A DNA stretch of 64,000 nucleotides from Syngnathus acus (Eukaryota; Chordata; Actinopteri; Syngnathiformes; Syngnathidae), in NCBI RefSeq assembly GCF_901709675.1, contig NC_051088.1, positions 9,140,193 through 9,204,192 on the forward strand, read 5' to 3'. Position 1 is the stretch's first letter, and every line of letters begins with the position of its first letter. A model generated the notes under the pieces. It saw only the letters and a program-made list of their open reading frames with translations, was not told the DNA's origin and did no database searches. The translations under genes and the position numbers were made by a program. Shown here piece by piece: positions 35,376-50,287 of the stretch.

Positions 35376-38300
35376 AAGTTGACAACTAAACACGCAAGAA
35401 CAAATGCACAATGAAATAATACTTTCAGCCCTGATAAAACGACAGAACACTGAGCCTTGTAAATTATTACGAGGGTGCGTGTTTCTGCACGCGCGTGGAG
35501 GATAAAGGCCTGAGCGTGTGCGCATGTGCGTGCGCATCACGCTCGTGTTAAGGACTTTAAAAATGATTTCCCATTGTGGGTAAAAGTCCTTTTTATAAAG
35601 TGATAGTTTAGTATTTGTAAGCATTTGTACACAGTTATATTTCTTTTTATACACTGTAATACATGAAATTTAAGTATTAAATAAATGACAAAAGTTTGGA
35701 TTGTAACATTAATTCACCCGTAACAAAAATGCAGATTTATTATCGAATAAAACATTCGTCACACATCAGTTAAAATGAGTGACAGGAGTTTTAAATATAC
35801 ACCTATCAAGTTGGTTAATTATAATCGATTCATAGAAATGACTAAATAATTAAAAATGTGTGTGTAAAGGGGACATTCTCATGAGGAGAATTACATCGCG
35901 ACTTTTTTTTTTTTTTTTTTTGCCACTTCAGAGTATTAACATTGATTGACGACGGACTTTCGCCCACAATGACTGGAGTCTGTCTTCTTGTTCTAATCGT
36001 CCAACTTCCACACGCAGTGGAGTAAATTGCATTCATTCGTATTGCTGGAAGATATTACCGCGATTGAGAATGAAACGTAGCAACCATTTTTTTGCATGCA
36101 TGTTTTTATTGTTTCTATGGTTATTTCAGCATAATATACCAACAAAACAAAACAATTATGCAAGCTGAGAAAAATTTGTCTCACATAAGCCTCATGTGTA
36201 TGAGCTCGTCCTGAGCTTAAACACTTGATTTCACCTTAATCCTTAACATAATTGAGGTTTATCGGAAACATTCAGAGGGACAGTTACCAAAGTGCTATAA
36301 AACAATTAGGTCGATAGTTTCTAAAGAATTATTGTTATTAATGTTTTCATTTATTTACTTATGTATTTTCTAGGTAAATTTGTAGTTCACACTAAACAAC
36401 TGCTACTGTTTTGTGTTGTAATGTTTACCAAAACAATAAAAAGAAGAGCAGGTTTACATTGTTAAGTTACCGATAATTTAGTAAGCACAAACTTGCTTTT
36501 ATATTTACTTACATTGTTGATAATGCTACTTCAATGAAATTGAAAAAATAAAAATAAAGATCTATTCTATTCTATTATATAATCATCTGCGGCAAATAAA
36601 TTAACATTTGTTTTTATTACTCTCAAGATAAAATTGCATTTTAGGAAGACGAAATACTGTAGATAGTGCTTAACAGGTTGCTCTACTGGTGAGGAATGCA
36701 TTTTCGTCTTTATTACAGTTTAAAAAAAAAAGTAAGTCATTTTATTGAGCTGAAAACTTTGCTCTGAATACTTTTTTAAACAGCATATAATGGTAATAAC
36801 AAAGTAGGGTGATCCCCTAATAAAGATGCTACTGTATACAGTTATATTGATTTTAAAAAAATTTTTCCCAAAGGCTCAGTACTGCCTTGTTTGTTTTAAA
36901 AGAAATTGACCAGTTAATGTTATTCAAATCCTGTCATGTGCTGCCATGACAATAACAGAAATGCTCTTATCTTCAGAATGCATCAGTGACCTGGGACCTA
37001 ATGCTTCTATGGCAAAAAATCAGATTATTCCTCTGAACCAAAGTTTATTTTTCAGTTTGTAATTTAGTTGGCTGGTTCATAGAAAGTGACGGTAGAAATG
37101 GAGTGACTGTCATTTTGATTTATGGAACCTCAATAGATGACAAACATTCAAATGACTTTGATCTGCACCACTGAAACTGCTGATGTGGTTTTCGCTCTAA
37201 CGACTACGACACCGAGACCAACAATGTTCATATCTGTACACTGGAAGGAAAGGCATTTGTAGGAATTCAATGGAATTCTTCAGGAAGTTCCAATGTTTTT
37301 TTTCTTCTTTTGATAGTCAAACATTAGTAGTTCTGGGACACTTTTTAGTCTTATTTCAATCCATTTTTACTGTTAAAAAAATAAAATCAGCAGATGGCCT
37401 TTTGCCATCATAAAGCCTTCTTTTAGGAAATGATACGTATACTAACTCATGAGTGCACAAATAAGTAAACTTGCGTTAAAAAAAATTCCATAAAAATAAA
37501 CTAACAACCAAATAATGTAGTGAACCCTATTTCTGTGAGTAAGCTGTTGTGATACAAGAGCTAAAAGAAACAATATGCTTCTAACAATAAAATCTCTACC
37601 CTTGACTTTGATGCCGAGAACTGATGGTTTGGACTGGGCTCTAAATCACATCCAATGCACAATTGCCCACGCAACTCACGATTCCACGCCATTCTGTTCT
37701 TATTTTGCTTTTTATGACCGTTGCATTACTGACTTTGATGCATTGAGCAGCCATATCAGACATTTTTGCTCTTTTACTTATGTTGTAACATTGGCATCAC
37801 TGGTACTGTTCTGTGATGGCCTTTGGATGAAAGGCAAAAACAAAGCAAGAAAGAGAAAAACAACAAGGTAAAACCCAAACAATTTTTGAGTCAATCCTTT
37901 GGACGCTGATTCACTCCCACAAGATTATTGTTCCTCAGACTCGGAAGTGTATATTTCTTGAAAAATAGTAATTTTGATTCGTTCGCCAGGTGAACCGTCC
38001 GAGTCAAGCGGGCTAGGCGTGCTTGTTTTTTACTAGCTGGATTAGATTTCTTACATTAGCTCAGTCTCCTGTATAAACTCTGGGTGCACCGTCTTGCATC
38101 AGACCTGAGGCAAAGCCAACGAGAGGGTTTAGCACACGGAGTAATTCTCGTCTCTCACTATAGGAGTCAGATAGCGACCTTATGAATGAGGTGATTGGTG
38201 AGGACTCGCTCCACCACAGCCTCATTTACACCCTTCATCATGCTTGGTGCTCATTGGTTTGTGTCAAGGGGCCTGTGGTAATACTGCTCGCCACGGTCAA

Positions 38301-39579
38301 ACAGTGGTTATGTCAATAAGAAGCCGGCTGGGTAAATGTGGCGCGTATTCCGCTGCAGGCCACATAATTGCTGTTTGCGTCAGTTTTTGTTTCTTTTTCC
38401 GACTGTCTCCCTTTTTGGCGTCGCCTTCAGGTCCACAAAATACCTTTCAACTTCGATCACCGTTAACTGCGTCTTAACTGTCCTTTACGTCAACATTCTT
38501 TGGGCTGAAGTGGAATTTCAGTCTCTATCTTTAATTCACATGCCTGCAAGATAAGTCAGGAATTTCCCTAAGGTATTTATTGACTATCAAAGAACATGCT
38601 GCTGTGCATGTGTAAATGCTGTCATTCATGTTTTAGAGGTTTTCCCCCTAATTATTTGTCATCATTGCAAATTGATGCAACGATCTGTCCAGATAAGATC
38701 TCAACTGGGCTTCATTCATCACAAGGGAAAAGTGTAATCACCATCGGCCTAACCCAAACCCACCATGACCTGTTAGCAGTGACATGCTGGAATAGCAGCT
38801 GTCGAGTTACATGGTGGATAGGATGGTAAAAGATGGTGTGTGAGTGTGTATTGGATTTGGCCCAGACGAATTGGCTAAGATGAAATTCCAAATTTCAAAG
38901 CTTGACATGGAGGACCTGAAGAAGGGGGCCTGAGTAGGGGTTACTTAAAAGTTAGTTCTTCAAAATCAACGATTGTTGACTGGCGTCCGGAAATAACGGA
39001 ATTAATCTAACAATAGATTAGTTACCTGAACAGCGGTTAGACTCGGAACGAATCTTCTTTCCGTACCGGCTTAAATCGATTCTCGTCTCACCTATAGATT
39101 GCGTTACTGCAGCGGGGCTAAAGTACAGAATTTTACCCTTTAAACTGAAAGCCGGTCACTTACATTAGATAAGTGCACGATTGACACAGCCATGTTGGAG
39201 AAGACGTCGGCTAAGGAGTAAACGTCAGATAGCCGCTATCTCCGTAGCTGATTCTCGTTTCATTCCTCCTCTCCACGTGATGGCAGATGACTGTGTTCAC
39301 ATAAAGCTGAGACTTTTGTTGGCCTCTCCTTTGCTACGGATGAAGTGACGCTGGATGTGGACAGACAGAACTCATGCATGGTTAGAATCAGTCTGCACTC
39401 CACGTGTGTGTGCATGTCAGGGTGTGTGTTCAGGGTGTGTGTTGGGGAGCGTAGGCATTTACATGTTTGAACATCATTTTACGAGCGTTTAGTAGAAAAT
39501 TATTCAAAAGTCCACTGCTTTATTATGGTTTTGACAGACAAGGCAGTTGAACATGTGGTTAGCATGTTTGAATTTAGAC
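35375..39579. other. Upstream flank of gata5, no gene seen
   Basis: AT-rich sequence with a (T)n run at 35904-35921. The more complex stretch 38960-39260 contains a GATA palindrome at 39227-39241 (annotated separately). No exon or RNA gene is supported. Confidence 0.5.
39227..39241. promoter_or_regulatory. AGATAGC-C-GCTATCT palindrome (inverted GATA motifs)
   Basis: Two AGATAG motifs back to back with 7 bp arms and one central base, 5.5 kb upstream of the gata5 start codon. It could be a GATA-factor site; it could also be part of an unrecognised repeat, since the surrounding sequence is unusually structured. Confidence 0.25.
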
Positions 39580-39695
39580 TGGAGTTTTCAACTTCTCCCA
39601 GTGCTTGCGAGGGTTTTCACCGGGTGCTCCGGGGTCCTCCCACATTTGAAAAATATTGAAGATTCACAATCGTACACTGGTGTCGATAGGCGTGT
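39580..39695 (+). mobile_element. SINE-like fragment
   Basis: GCGAGGGTTTTCACCGGGTG and CTCCGGGGTCCTCCCACATT, then a decayed GTGTGAATAGTTGTTTATG, match the 5' body of the teleost SINE-like family in plus orientation. Truncated on both sides. Confidence 0.55.
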
Positions 39696-42600
39696 GAATA
39701 GTTGTTTATGCTTTATGGTCATGTGACTTGTTGACAACCATGCAGTTCAAAACACTCAAATTGGCACTTAATTGCCAATCTAAAATCCGTTGAAGGGTTC
39801 GCATAACCGTAATGCACTACAAAAACATGAAGAAAAAATTCTCATGGTATTGACCTTGTTTCTAGGTCAACTATAGATTGCATCCAAATCAAAGAAGGTT
39901 AAGATATCTATAAAGTTTGGCCTCATCTACAAAACGAAAACGAAATTGCCGCATTGATTCTTAATCATTGATGTAGATAAGAAAATACTTAAGGCTGAGC
40001 ATAGACCCTTGAGGCACACCAGATGTGACCTTGATAAGTTTTGAATTGGCATTTCAAAGATAACCTTCACACTGCAAGCCAAGTAGTGCAATTCAGATTT
40101 TTCTGGTGAAACTAATGTTTTAATGTAGTCGTTCACTTTTATACAAAACTAAATGTGATCTCTTCTGTGAACAGACAGTGTCTGTGAAGTGACACGCATG
40201 CGCACAAAACTCAACATCAAGTAAATATGGTCCTACTCATCTCAGATTAGCATAGGAGGTACAAATATTTTGTGGAAATGGAATGACTCTTCTCGAAAAG
40301 GAAGAATGCGGTGCAACTTTTCTAGGAATATAATAATGAAATTCTAATAGTCCCATTAAAATACAAAGCCTAGTGGGATTTTTAGTTTAACCATATTGCA
40401 GAAATGGTTGTCTATTATATGTTTCTAATTGACTAAATGGGTTTAATTAATAAATACATGACTATTTGAATCAATTCAAAGCTGATATAGTGTTTTACAG
40501 GCAAGTGTGTGTGTGCTGTAATTGAATTATCTTAAATGGTGCTGCACAAGTAGGGAGGGGCCTCACTTCCTGCTATAAGCGTTGTTCGTATCCATGATGC
40601 TTTATCCTAAATGATGTCATCGTCATCCTCTTCTATTCCAAGTTGCCACCAGTGTGACTCAGAGCTGAAAGTCTCCCAGAAAAAGGATTTAAAGGGGTCG
40701 CAACAGGCCCCACGTGTTTCTTGCTTGGCTGGGGAATGTGAAGTAGGAGTCAGCCTAATCTCCAGCACCCATGGGAGACTGGCTCCTGTCTGCCTGGACG
40801 CCATGTCACTATCTGTATGTTTCATTTCAGCCTGTCAGGTCCTATCTGGACTGCTGGTGCTGCTACTACCTCTGTTGGGTCCAGGCCCTGGGAGTAGAAT
40901 ATACACACATGCACACAGGACTGCCAAGTACTGATAGTAACTGCTGGTTCTCATGAGAGTTTAGTAGGATTCCACACAAAAACATTGCACTGTATTTAGT
41001 AGGAAAAAAAAAAAGGTGTATGTCAAAAGTTTGGCCATACTTTAATGAGATGGTATGTGTACAGTACCGGTATATATATTTTTAATGGAATGCCATAATG
41101 TGCGGAAACTGTTGTTTTGGACTGTGGACATTGTAAGGATGGGTTTTTTTTTTCCGTGGTGCCGAAACTGATTACTACACAAGGAGGCCGATATGCTATA
41201 CTTTGAGCTGATATTCATTTTTGGTAAAAGGGAAAATACTGGCATCAAAATAATAATAATAATAATAATAAATGTTCAGTATGGCACCTAGTTGCGATAA
41301 AAAAAATCATTGTCTATACGCTTTATAGTTTATGTTGGCAGGTTTTAAAACATTTTTTTTAAAAGGAATTCTTTCACTTTATGTCAACAAGTATTGCTTA
41401 ATAGATTTTTACTTTAGAGGCATAAATAGAATGTCTTTATTGTCATTGTACAACAGGTATACGACAATTATTGATTATTAAAAACACAAAGGTTGATTTT
41501 TCGCTTGTGAAATTAGGTTTTTATTTGATTGTCATGAAAATGGCTCCCGATTGAGGCGAGGGGGAAAAAAAACCTAGACGGCACAGATAGCAGTCACGTG
41601 CACGTAAGGGTTGTGTGTTCGCTTGCGGTTCTTTCACACCGGTGCAGTAGAATTAGCAGGCAAGTCTGTGACAGCTGGTTGTGTGGCTATATTGAGCAGT
41701 CAAAGTGCTGGTAAATGATCTGTGTAAATCGGCCTTTTATGAGACTACAGGGAAAGAGCTTTCACACCCTGTTTAACTCTTTATCATTATTTACTGTAGT
41801 CCGAAAGGTCTCAGTTTGGAGGAAACCTAATTGGTGGGATGCTAGTTAGCACTGACTCAATAGAGAGACATTCCCTTTAAATGGACGGGCAGCAATGTAT
41901 TATACAGAAAACACAAAGCACAGTCCTCTCTTATTTACACTGTGAATGTGAATGATATGAATTAAGAACCACAGGACATGGTGAAAGCTAGGTCAACTCA
42001 CTCAATGTTTTTCCGAGAAAAAAATCATAACTAGTGATCGCGAAATACTTATATAGCGTTTTATCTACAGATCGCGTTGCTCAAAATGTTAACATTCAAT
42101 TACTTGAAAATGTATTATTGAAATATTGAAAACATATTCTTATAATCAGTAGGGAAATTGCTGCCGTTATGTTCTAACTACGGGTTGTTGTAGTGATCAA
42201 ATTCCCTTTGAAGGCTGTCATTATTTTGTGAAAGGCCTTATCTTCCTCCTCACTACATAACTAGGAAGCAAGATTTCATAGTAGGAAGCAGCTTTTTGAC
42301 TCAACGCAAGCTGCTCGCGACAGGCCACGGCACAGTTTTTGTTTTCTGTAGGAGATGGTCCAAATAGCTTTTTGAATAGGTAAGGTTGTTGCCCTCCACA
42401 ACCTCTATCAAATTTTAGTCCCCTTTCTGAATTCTATCACTTCAGGAGCATTCCACTTTAGTGGTCCCCAGCTACTTATTTCTAGTTCATTTACGAATCT
42501 TAATATCACTCACCTTACCTCACATCATATTGTGGCACTAAATACAGTGCAACCACGCAACTGCAGGCACATTCTACATCACACACACACGTCACGCACA

Positions 42601-45600
42601 CACATACAGACTAAGCTGATAGTGAAGTGGGGAAAAACTTGCAATTGCACATTAAGTGACCTTGAAAGCGCCATGCAGACTTGAAAAAAATGTAATGGCT
42701 ACAAACACACAAACCGATATGCATCGTGTAATACACAATACATAACTACCATCAAATTAATTCATGTGGAAAACAAACTGGAAATGTATTTATGGTCAAA
42801 ACAAATGTGATTTTTGGCTTGTTTGCCGAGTTTCTTTCTAATCTAATCTCTAATTAGCTGAGGTTACGCAAGAGCTACTGACCACCTGTGTCAGCATTGC
42901 CTTTTACCTCCTGCACACATTGCACAATTTCTCACAGCACACAATATCCAAGCACAAAGATTACTTTCAACATGATCATTCTTTAGGTTGCAATCATCAT
43001 GATTTTCGTCTTTTTCCGGGCATGGTCACCTTCCAACATATTCTTATGCCAGGGAAGTGGTGACCTTTAAAACAGATAATTCTCAATACCAATTAGAACA
43101 CATGCAGCTGTCTAAAACGTCAGCGTGGGCACTATGTTGGGACATGTGCTTTGCACGTATGATTGTTTTGTCCAAAGTCAACTGGGATAAACTCAAGCTC
43201 ACCTGTGGCCTAAATGATGATGAGTGGCGGAGCAACTTGTGGGTGCGCTATTGTTATCACGATGCACTATGACCCTTTGTCAGAAGTGGAAAGCAACAGA
43301 GTATTTGTGCTAAAATAGATTTGTCAGGAATTCACTTGAGTAATTTTCTGACCGTTTTCCCTTTTCCCACTTACATTCTCACTCATTACTTTGCCACAAC
43401 AGTCATAGAGAAGTGAGATCTTGATTGATGAACATCTTCTTGTACTTTCAATACATGAAAAAAACAAAACAAGAACAGCAGAGAATCCGGGAGCAATAAC
43501 GATGACAGCAACAGATTTGAAATTCTTCATCCATGGCCCTAATTAAGAACTGATGCAATTGTATTGTGACTTGGGATAAATGTCTGTGAAAGCCACAAGA
43601 TTTTGGCATTTGAAATTATCCCTTATAATCTGTAAGAAAAAAAACATATTGCATATGTTGTCAGTTGTTATAAAGAATGCTAATTTTTCCTTCCTAAAAC
43701 ACAATATTGAGCTTCCATTCTCCTACTGCAGGGAGGCCTGGAGGTGCAACACACACATCAACCAGAGGGGAGCAGCATGGACTTTCTCACCAGTGGTACA
43801 GATACCATCTGCACTGCGTCGACTGTACTTGCAGTAAAGATGCAGACATGTCACAGGGGCTTCTGAGGACCATGTGCTCAGTTCCAGGATATTTTAGATT
43901 ACTAGAGATCACTTAGGTAAGTTACAAACAATGTAATAGATACATTGAATATACCAATACTCAAACAATACAAAACTTCAGACATTTTATTTCAAATTAA
44001 CTTAAAGAGTTCTTACATTTTATTTTAACATCCTTACATATGCAATAGTATTCAAAGTAATGATCGTAAAAATATTCTAACAATGTGTCGCCGATCCATG
44101 CATGATGCAGTTTCATTCCAGCTCCGAATGACCACAAGTTGGCACTGTACATTTTCACATAGTTACGGACATATAGTTAGTTTACATTTTTTGCTTAACT
44201 TTGTGAAGGGCTCTTTTTAATGATTGCATTAACTGCCGCATTGTGTGCTTAAAATTCTGATTGAGGTGTAAGGACCCCACAAAGGTTAGATCCTAGAATA
44301 GCCCCTGTGCGTGACGTTGACTGAAAGACTTGCTAAGCAATGCAGTTAAAAGTTTTTACTGCACAGGAGCCAATATTCAAGGGGGGTGTTCCTGAACCAC
44401 AAGACTTGTAAAACACGCTATAATGTGTACAAGTGTTAAAACCTTCCATCTATTGCCATATATATAACCTCTACAGGTCATTGTCATGCGGGGGAGCAAC
44501 TGCTCTACTTTGACTGGGTTGAAGCAATGTGTTCAAGTCAGCCCCACTATACTTTAAGCAAGCCATCTGAATATTCCATAATATTAGTCGCTAGCTCACA
44601 CCAACCAATTATGAAATGTACAAACATTTAAAATCTTCTGTGTAAACTCTTAAAAAGCAGTTAAATCAAACATTGAGCTACGACTTGATTTTTATTTTGT
44701 ATCAACTGTGTTATGTTATGCTAAGAAAAATGAAATTACCTTTTTGCATTGTGGTAACACTTTTACGGCAACACATTGCAGCCATAGTGAAGATAATTTA
44801 CACCATCTGCTACCTTATTTTTTAGTGGATGAATGCAACACTATTTAAGGAGGACAGAGGCATTCAATTGCAAGAAAACAAAATACCCTACGTTTATCTT
44901 TAGGTCTTCAAAGAGGGGGTTAGACTCTGGGGGTTGTGTTCATAACCTGTTTGATCTTCACTGTGGGCCACACGTAGGATAATAATCACATTAGGCAGCA
45001 CTTCACTAAATAAAGTAAAAAGCCTTTCTCATCACATCCTCACCAAGTGGACCGATAAGGTACTAGGGCATCCCCTCTCAGGTACGTGTGCATTGCGACT
45101 TGTGTGAGAGAATAAATTGAGATGCTGATAGAACCTGCCAATTTGTTATAATGTGGAGAACACCTCTGGTTTTCATTTCATGTCATAATAATTTGTGCTT
45201 CATCTAGTTTGGAGTAGTGTGTCCTTGTAGCTGTGAGCTACTCAAGTTTGCTAGTCGAAGCTGTTTTCTTGACGACAGCCGATTTTGTGTACGAGGGACA
45301 TTTGAGCTTGTTATAGAGTCACAAAGAGAGAGAGCGGGGGTGGGGGTCTATGGTGCCCTATAGAATGCAGATGCTGTTTATTAAAATGTGTCACAAGGCT
45401 TCCTGCACAGGTGTATTCTTGTTCAGCAGCAAGGTCACATGACAGTAAGACCTTTACAAGCACAGGATAGAAGTACACCAAAAGTAGAAAGGACTCACTT
45501 GTTTCTTTATACTGCCGTTCTAGAAATAATAGTAATAAAACAATAAAATAATCTGCTGATCAAACACAGACAAGCAGCACAACACAGACACAAATACAAA

Positions 45601-48600
45601 ATCAGATAAAGTCCAATGAGGAAATCAAAAGACCCAACAGAATTTCAGTGAGAAGACAGATAACATTATTGTACAATCTAGGAACAATATGCAATAATGT
45701 AACCATGATTTCATTTCAGCACTTTCAAACAAATCATAATTACGTAGTCAACTAGAACTTGGCGATGGCTCAGCTATCTTTTAGTGTTAGCACTAATATG
45801 ATGAAGTCCATGTCCGTGGAGCTAAGAATCATTCTGCCTGCATTTTGATCAAAATCTTCAAAATAACACTTATACAGCAAACCGTGAGTGTAATTTTCCC
45901 GTGATTGTGTTTGATCTTAGAGTTGCTACTGGAACTTTACAGACGTTGCATCTTTTCGTATTTTGAGATCATTTGAAGTGCTGTTCATCTTTGGAGCTGG
46001 CAATGAAGAAAAATCAGAACACAGCAAATGAAGATGAGATGACTTCACGCTTTCTAACTCACTAATGAAACTATTAATTGAATAAATGCAGAATGTTGTT
46101 TTGACTTCAGTGGCCCATGAAATGAGTGACTGTGCACTGTGTATATTTGCATGCAAGTACATTTGTGCCGCTGCCCTTGCCTGCAATTGCTTGTGTGTGG
46201 GTGGGCGTGTGGGTTTGTGTGTAGGTGTGTGTGCGTGTGTGTATGTATGTGTGTTGGCCCACAACAGAGTGACAGTACGCACAGTAAGCACATTTCCAAC
46301 AGGCTAATTAAAGCTCCTCCGGAATAAGGCCAGGCTTATTAACATCTCAGCACAGCCTCTAAAGTCTGCTCATAACCCAACAAGGATCAATGCTCTTCAT
46401 TAGGGCAAGACCTGATACTGCGGCCCTGCCAAAGCCATCTTAGCCACCCAAATGAATACTTGAGGGGGGATGCAGAGCTGCTGAAAAGGCAGGAAGTGAG
46501 AAGTCGCCGGCAGTATGTTGGCGCATCACTCTGTAGTTTATAGACACTGGCCAGAAGCTTCATCAGGTACCCCTGCAAAATCTGGAATGAGATTCCATCC
46601 CAGATTCAGATCAAAACTCCACCTTGTTAAAGGTCGACACACTCAAACGACTTTGTACATCACAGAGCAAAAAGTGCCGACCTTTCCCTTGAAAAGTTTA
46701 CCACCTTGCTACCTCTGGCATCAAATCCACAAAAAGCATTGCCTGCCCGCCTGACCACTACAGGAATCTGCCATCACACTGCTGGTCATTGTCGAGGCGG
46801 CAGGCTACCAGCTCGTGGCTAACAGAGGTAGCCGAAAGTTGGATGTTACATTCTATAGAAAAATGGTGAAAGGAGAATCGTGAATAGGATTTTTTAGCCT
46901 GTGCAATCTTATACAAAAGGAAAAACAACACTTCCGAGCTCGCATACACACATGCACACACACACACATGCGCAAACACACGCACACATACACGCAGATT
47001 TCTGTTCATAAAATAAGTAATTCATCTGTAGGCAGATCAGATTTACTGATGTGTAGGCACGACATATATCCTCTCTACCTCGAGGGCATCGTTGCTGACT
47101 CGTGTCATATTTACTGTGTAATTGATTTTTAAACACACACGTCTCTCCGTTTCAGCACTATAAGTTATTCTATTTATTTCGAGGGGCTTTCTTTCCTCAG
47201 TTACCCCTGATAGTTAATCCTTTTAGTGGGACTCTATTTGTATACTCATCTCTTCTTTGTAAAATACACATAATCTCATCATCCCATTAAATATTCGGTT
47301 CCCTTATGATGAGAAGTAGATTATTACACCCTCGGGGTTGGCGAGTTGCTGGTAGATGAAAGTATAGGAATAGATGGAGTGATGAACATGACTGAGGAAA
47401 GTACAGTCCATGGAAAGACAGACCGCACAAAATGCACATATTTTCACGAGAAAAATATTAACGTCAATTGGCCAAATGCCACAATTTTGGCTGAAAGCTC
47501 TTTATTGGGTCTCGTTAGATTGTGCGCGGAACAATTTGTGGTTTGAGAGTGGAATATGGTTTCATTAGTCGTTTGATTATTGTAAGACTACACATTTTGG
47601 GTGGCAAACCATCTTTGGCAGTAAGAAAAACCACCATTGAGACCAAATTCATTATGGAAATAATTATGTTGTTGAAGAAAAAAATAAATAAAACAAAACA
47701 AAAGAAGCCTTCAAATTCCAACCAAGACCATTGTGAGTGCTGGAGTTAAATAAAAAACAGATTGGTATTAATTTGGTGTCTTATTGATGAGGTTTAAATC
47801 TGCTATGGAATATTTCATTGTACTCTCATTTCACTAATGACAAATGTCTGTCTCCAATTGGTTGTTTTTCCTCAGGTGCAGCGGTTCCCTGAAAATAAAA
47901 TTGGAGATACAACAAGAGGAATACATTTGACTAATTTACTTTTGTCAAATCAGACTGACAATTTTACCAATGATGAATTTTTTTTCATATATGGCAACCC
48001 TTTTTAACACCAAAACCATACATTGTAACTAAAAAAGGAACGGGCAACTTGGCCGCATTTTATCGTTATCATCTCATTGGCCAACATCGGACAGCCTCAA
48101 CTGCCTTTTCTTTCCCTTTTTTTTTATTCATGAAAAGCCACCCCTACCCCCACATTTCTGCTCCGTTCGATCAATCCACCTGCGGCACATTGCACTGTTG
48201 AGGGTTACATTGTCATTACAAGTTGGACCTAATTTACATGGCATCCATCGAGTCATTGGCCAAACTATTGATGGTAGAAACCGCCAATCGCCCAGGCCTG
48301 CTCTGAAGGTTTCTGGAAGCATACAGTTGTAATGTAAAGGCTACATTAAAAGATGTTTGTGGGTTACTACTGCAGGACAACGGTGAAAATGTAAGAAGGT
48401 AACAAAAAGAGGACGAACGGATGCAATTAGAGGAGAATGGAGCAGTGAGAGTGAAGCCCTCCTTCCTTAGGGGAGGTGCACAGCTCTTCTAATCAATCCA
48501 TGGATGCATTGTAAAATCAATGCTCTGTATAATTAGGGCAATTCAAGGGTAAAAAAAAATACACCCTGCTCTGCATTTTGCCTCTGTCTGCACTCAGTCT

Positions 48601-49410
48601 TTCCTTTCCCCCGTAGCAATGCCTTTATCATAAATGGCTGTGGGTCACAGTTCCAATATTCCAAATTGGTTGGAATAATTGAAAAACCTCTGGCTCTCCG
48701 CTGCATGACGTGTGTACAATAGCCTTAAAGGTAACAATGTACCATAATAATTTTTAGCCCCCTTTGAAGGGTGCCTTGTCTTTTATACCAATAGTTTTTA
48801 ATTACCACTCTCATCGAGCTCAACTTGATAGTGTCCTCCAAACCTATTCAGAATATAGCCTATAGATTTAACTTTTACCCTGGAAATGCTCACGAGCACA
48901 TCTTGCCTTTTAGACATAGAAATGTTGCATGTAAAAATGACGTATTTTTTTCTAAATCCTGTACTGTACACAAATCATATACTGTGCTGTGTTTTATTGG
49001 ATGCATGCCAAGGGTTAGCAGTTTTGAATGGTGACAAGCTCTAACAAATCAATAGTAATTTATCTGGTCTTACAAGACGCAAAGAAGCAGTATCCTGTGT
49101 ATTCAGTGTATTCACCCGTCAAAGCAACAGGTGACACTATAATTGGTAGTTGGGTGACCAATGCCAAAAGCACTTCAAGATCCTGTACCGGAATGTTCAA
49201 CTTTGTAAGATGCACTGTGGTTTTCCTGGCACTGCAACACAGAAGGCTACACAAGCATAGTGAGTGCTGAGAGTAGAGTGATGTGGTTCTCATTGAATAG
49301 CTATGAAGACATCCACGTGTCCATTAATGATCGGTTATATACAGTATATTGCATGCATCATAAAAACAGGGCCAACCCACAACTAATCCATAATGGACAG
49401 TAACACATGC
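39696..49410. other. Gene desert right of gata5, no gene seen
   Basis: Nearly 10 kb of non-coding sequence with small repeats: (AAT)n at 41249-41271, a GT-rich tract at 46190-46254 and CA-rich sequence at 46945-46995. A decayed SINE-like piece may lie at about 43178-43235. Open frames are short and compositionally random. Confidence 0.5.
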
Positions 49411-49412
49411 AC

Positions 49413-49452
49413 TCACACACACACACACACACACACGCACGCACACACACTC
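49413..49452. repeat. (CA)n microsatellite
   Basis: About 40 bp of CA with ACGCACGCAC interruptions. Confidence 0.9.
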
Positions 49453-50199
49453 TCACACTCTCCCTTTCACTATCGTCTTAGTATTGCGTTTAATCTCTTT
49501 GAGTGTTTTCCTACTCCCCCTTCTTTCTTCCTGTCTTCTATTTCTCCCTTCAAGCTTTTGGGGCCATGAGGCTTCATGGTGCTATCACCACGCAAGAGGC
49601 CATTCTTCTTCTGGTCGTCATAAATCGCTCACAGTACTGCTGATGTCTCGGTTCTGAGATTTGGCACGAGAACGCATCTAATTTCCTAGATTAGATTGGT
49701 GATTTGTGAGAAAACAAATAAATTTTAAGTGCATTCATACCAGTGCCTTTGTTTTGAAAAGCGGCCTCTGCAAAACCTTTGTTCTCTAAGTACTCTAATA
49801 TTTCTAATGAAGGCCATGCACTTGGAAAGTTAAATCACGCTTAATTCATATCATTTTTTAATGTTGTCATGTGCAAAATTTGAAGTACTCCCCATTTATG
49901 CTTTTTTCTATCACTATATATGGTTAAGGGTCCATTATTTTAATTATGTTTTTAAAAATAAGTTATTGCACAATAATTTATTTGTACGCATGTTCTTATA
50001 TTTCCAAGATGTCACCACTTAAAAAAAAAAGCACGTTTGTAATAAAGAATCAGACATTCATGTTAGTTATATTTGGTATCCGCACTCTATTTAGCAATCC
50101 ATTTAGATAATACACATTATAGAGACAAGTGACAGCAACCAATATGATGAGCCTTAATTGGAAAATGTATTGCTGTCCTGGTGTTTCTTTTTACGCATG
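49453..50199. other. Intergenic, no gene seen
   Basis: No coding, RNA or repeat feature is recognised. Confidence 0.5.
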
Positions 50200-50287
50200 C
50201 GTGTGTGTGTGTGTGTGCATGTGTGTGTGTGTGTATGTGTGTGTGTGCGTGTGTGCGTATGTGTGCGCGTGCACGTGCTTGTGTGTA
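50200..50287. repeat. (GT)n microsatellite
   Basis: About 88 bp of GT repeats with CATG, ATGT and GCGC interruptions, giving a degenerate alternating purine-pyrimidine tract. Confidence 0.92.
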
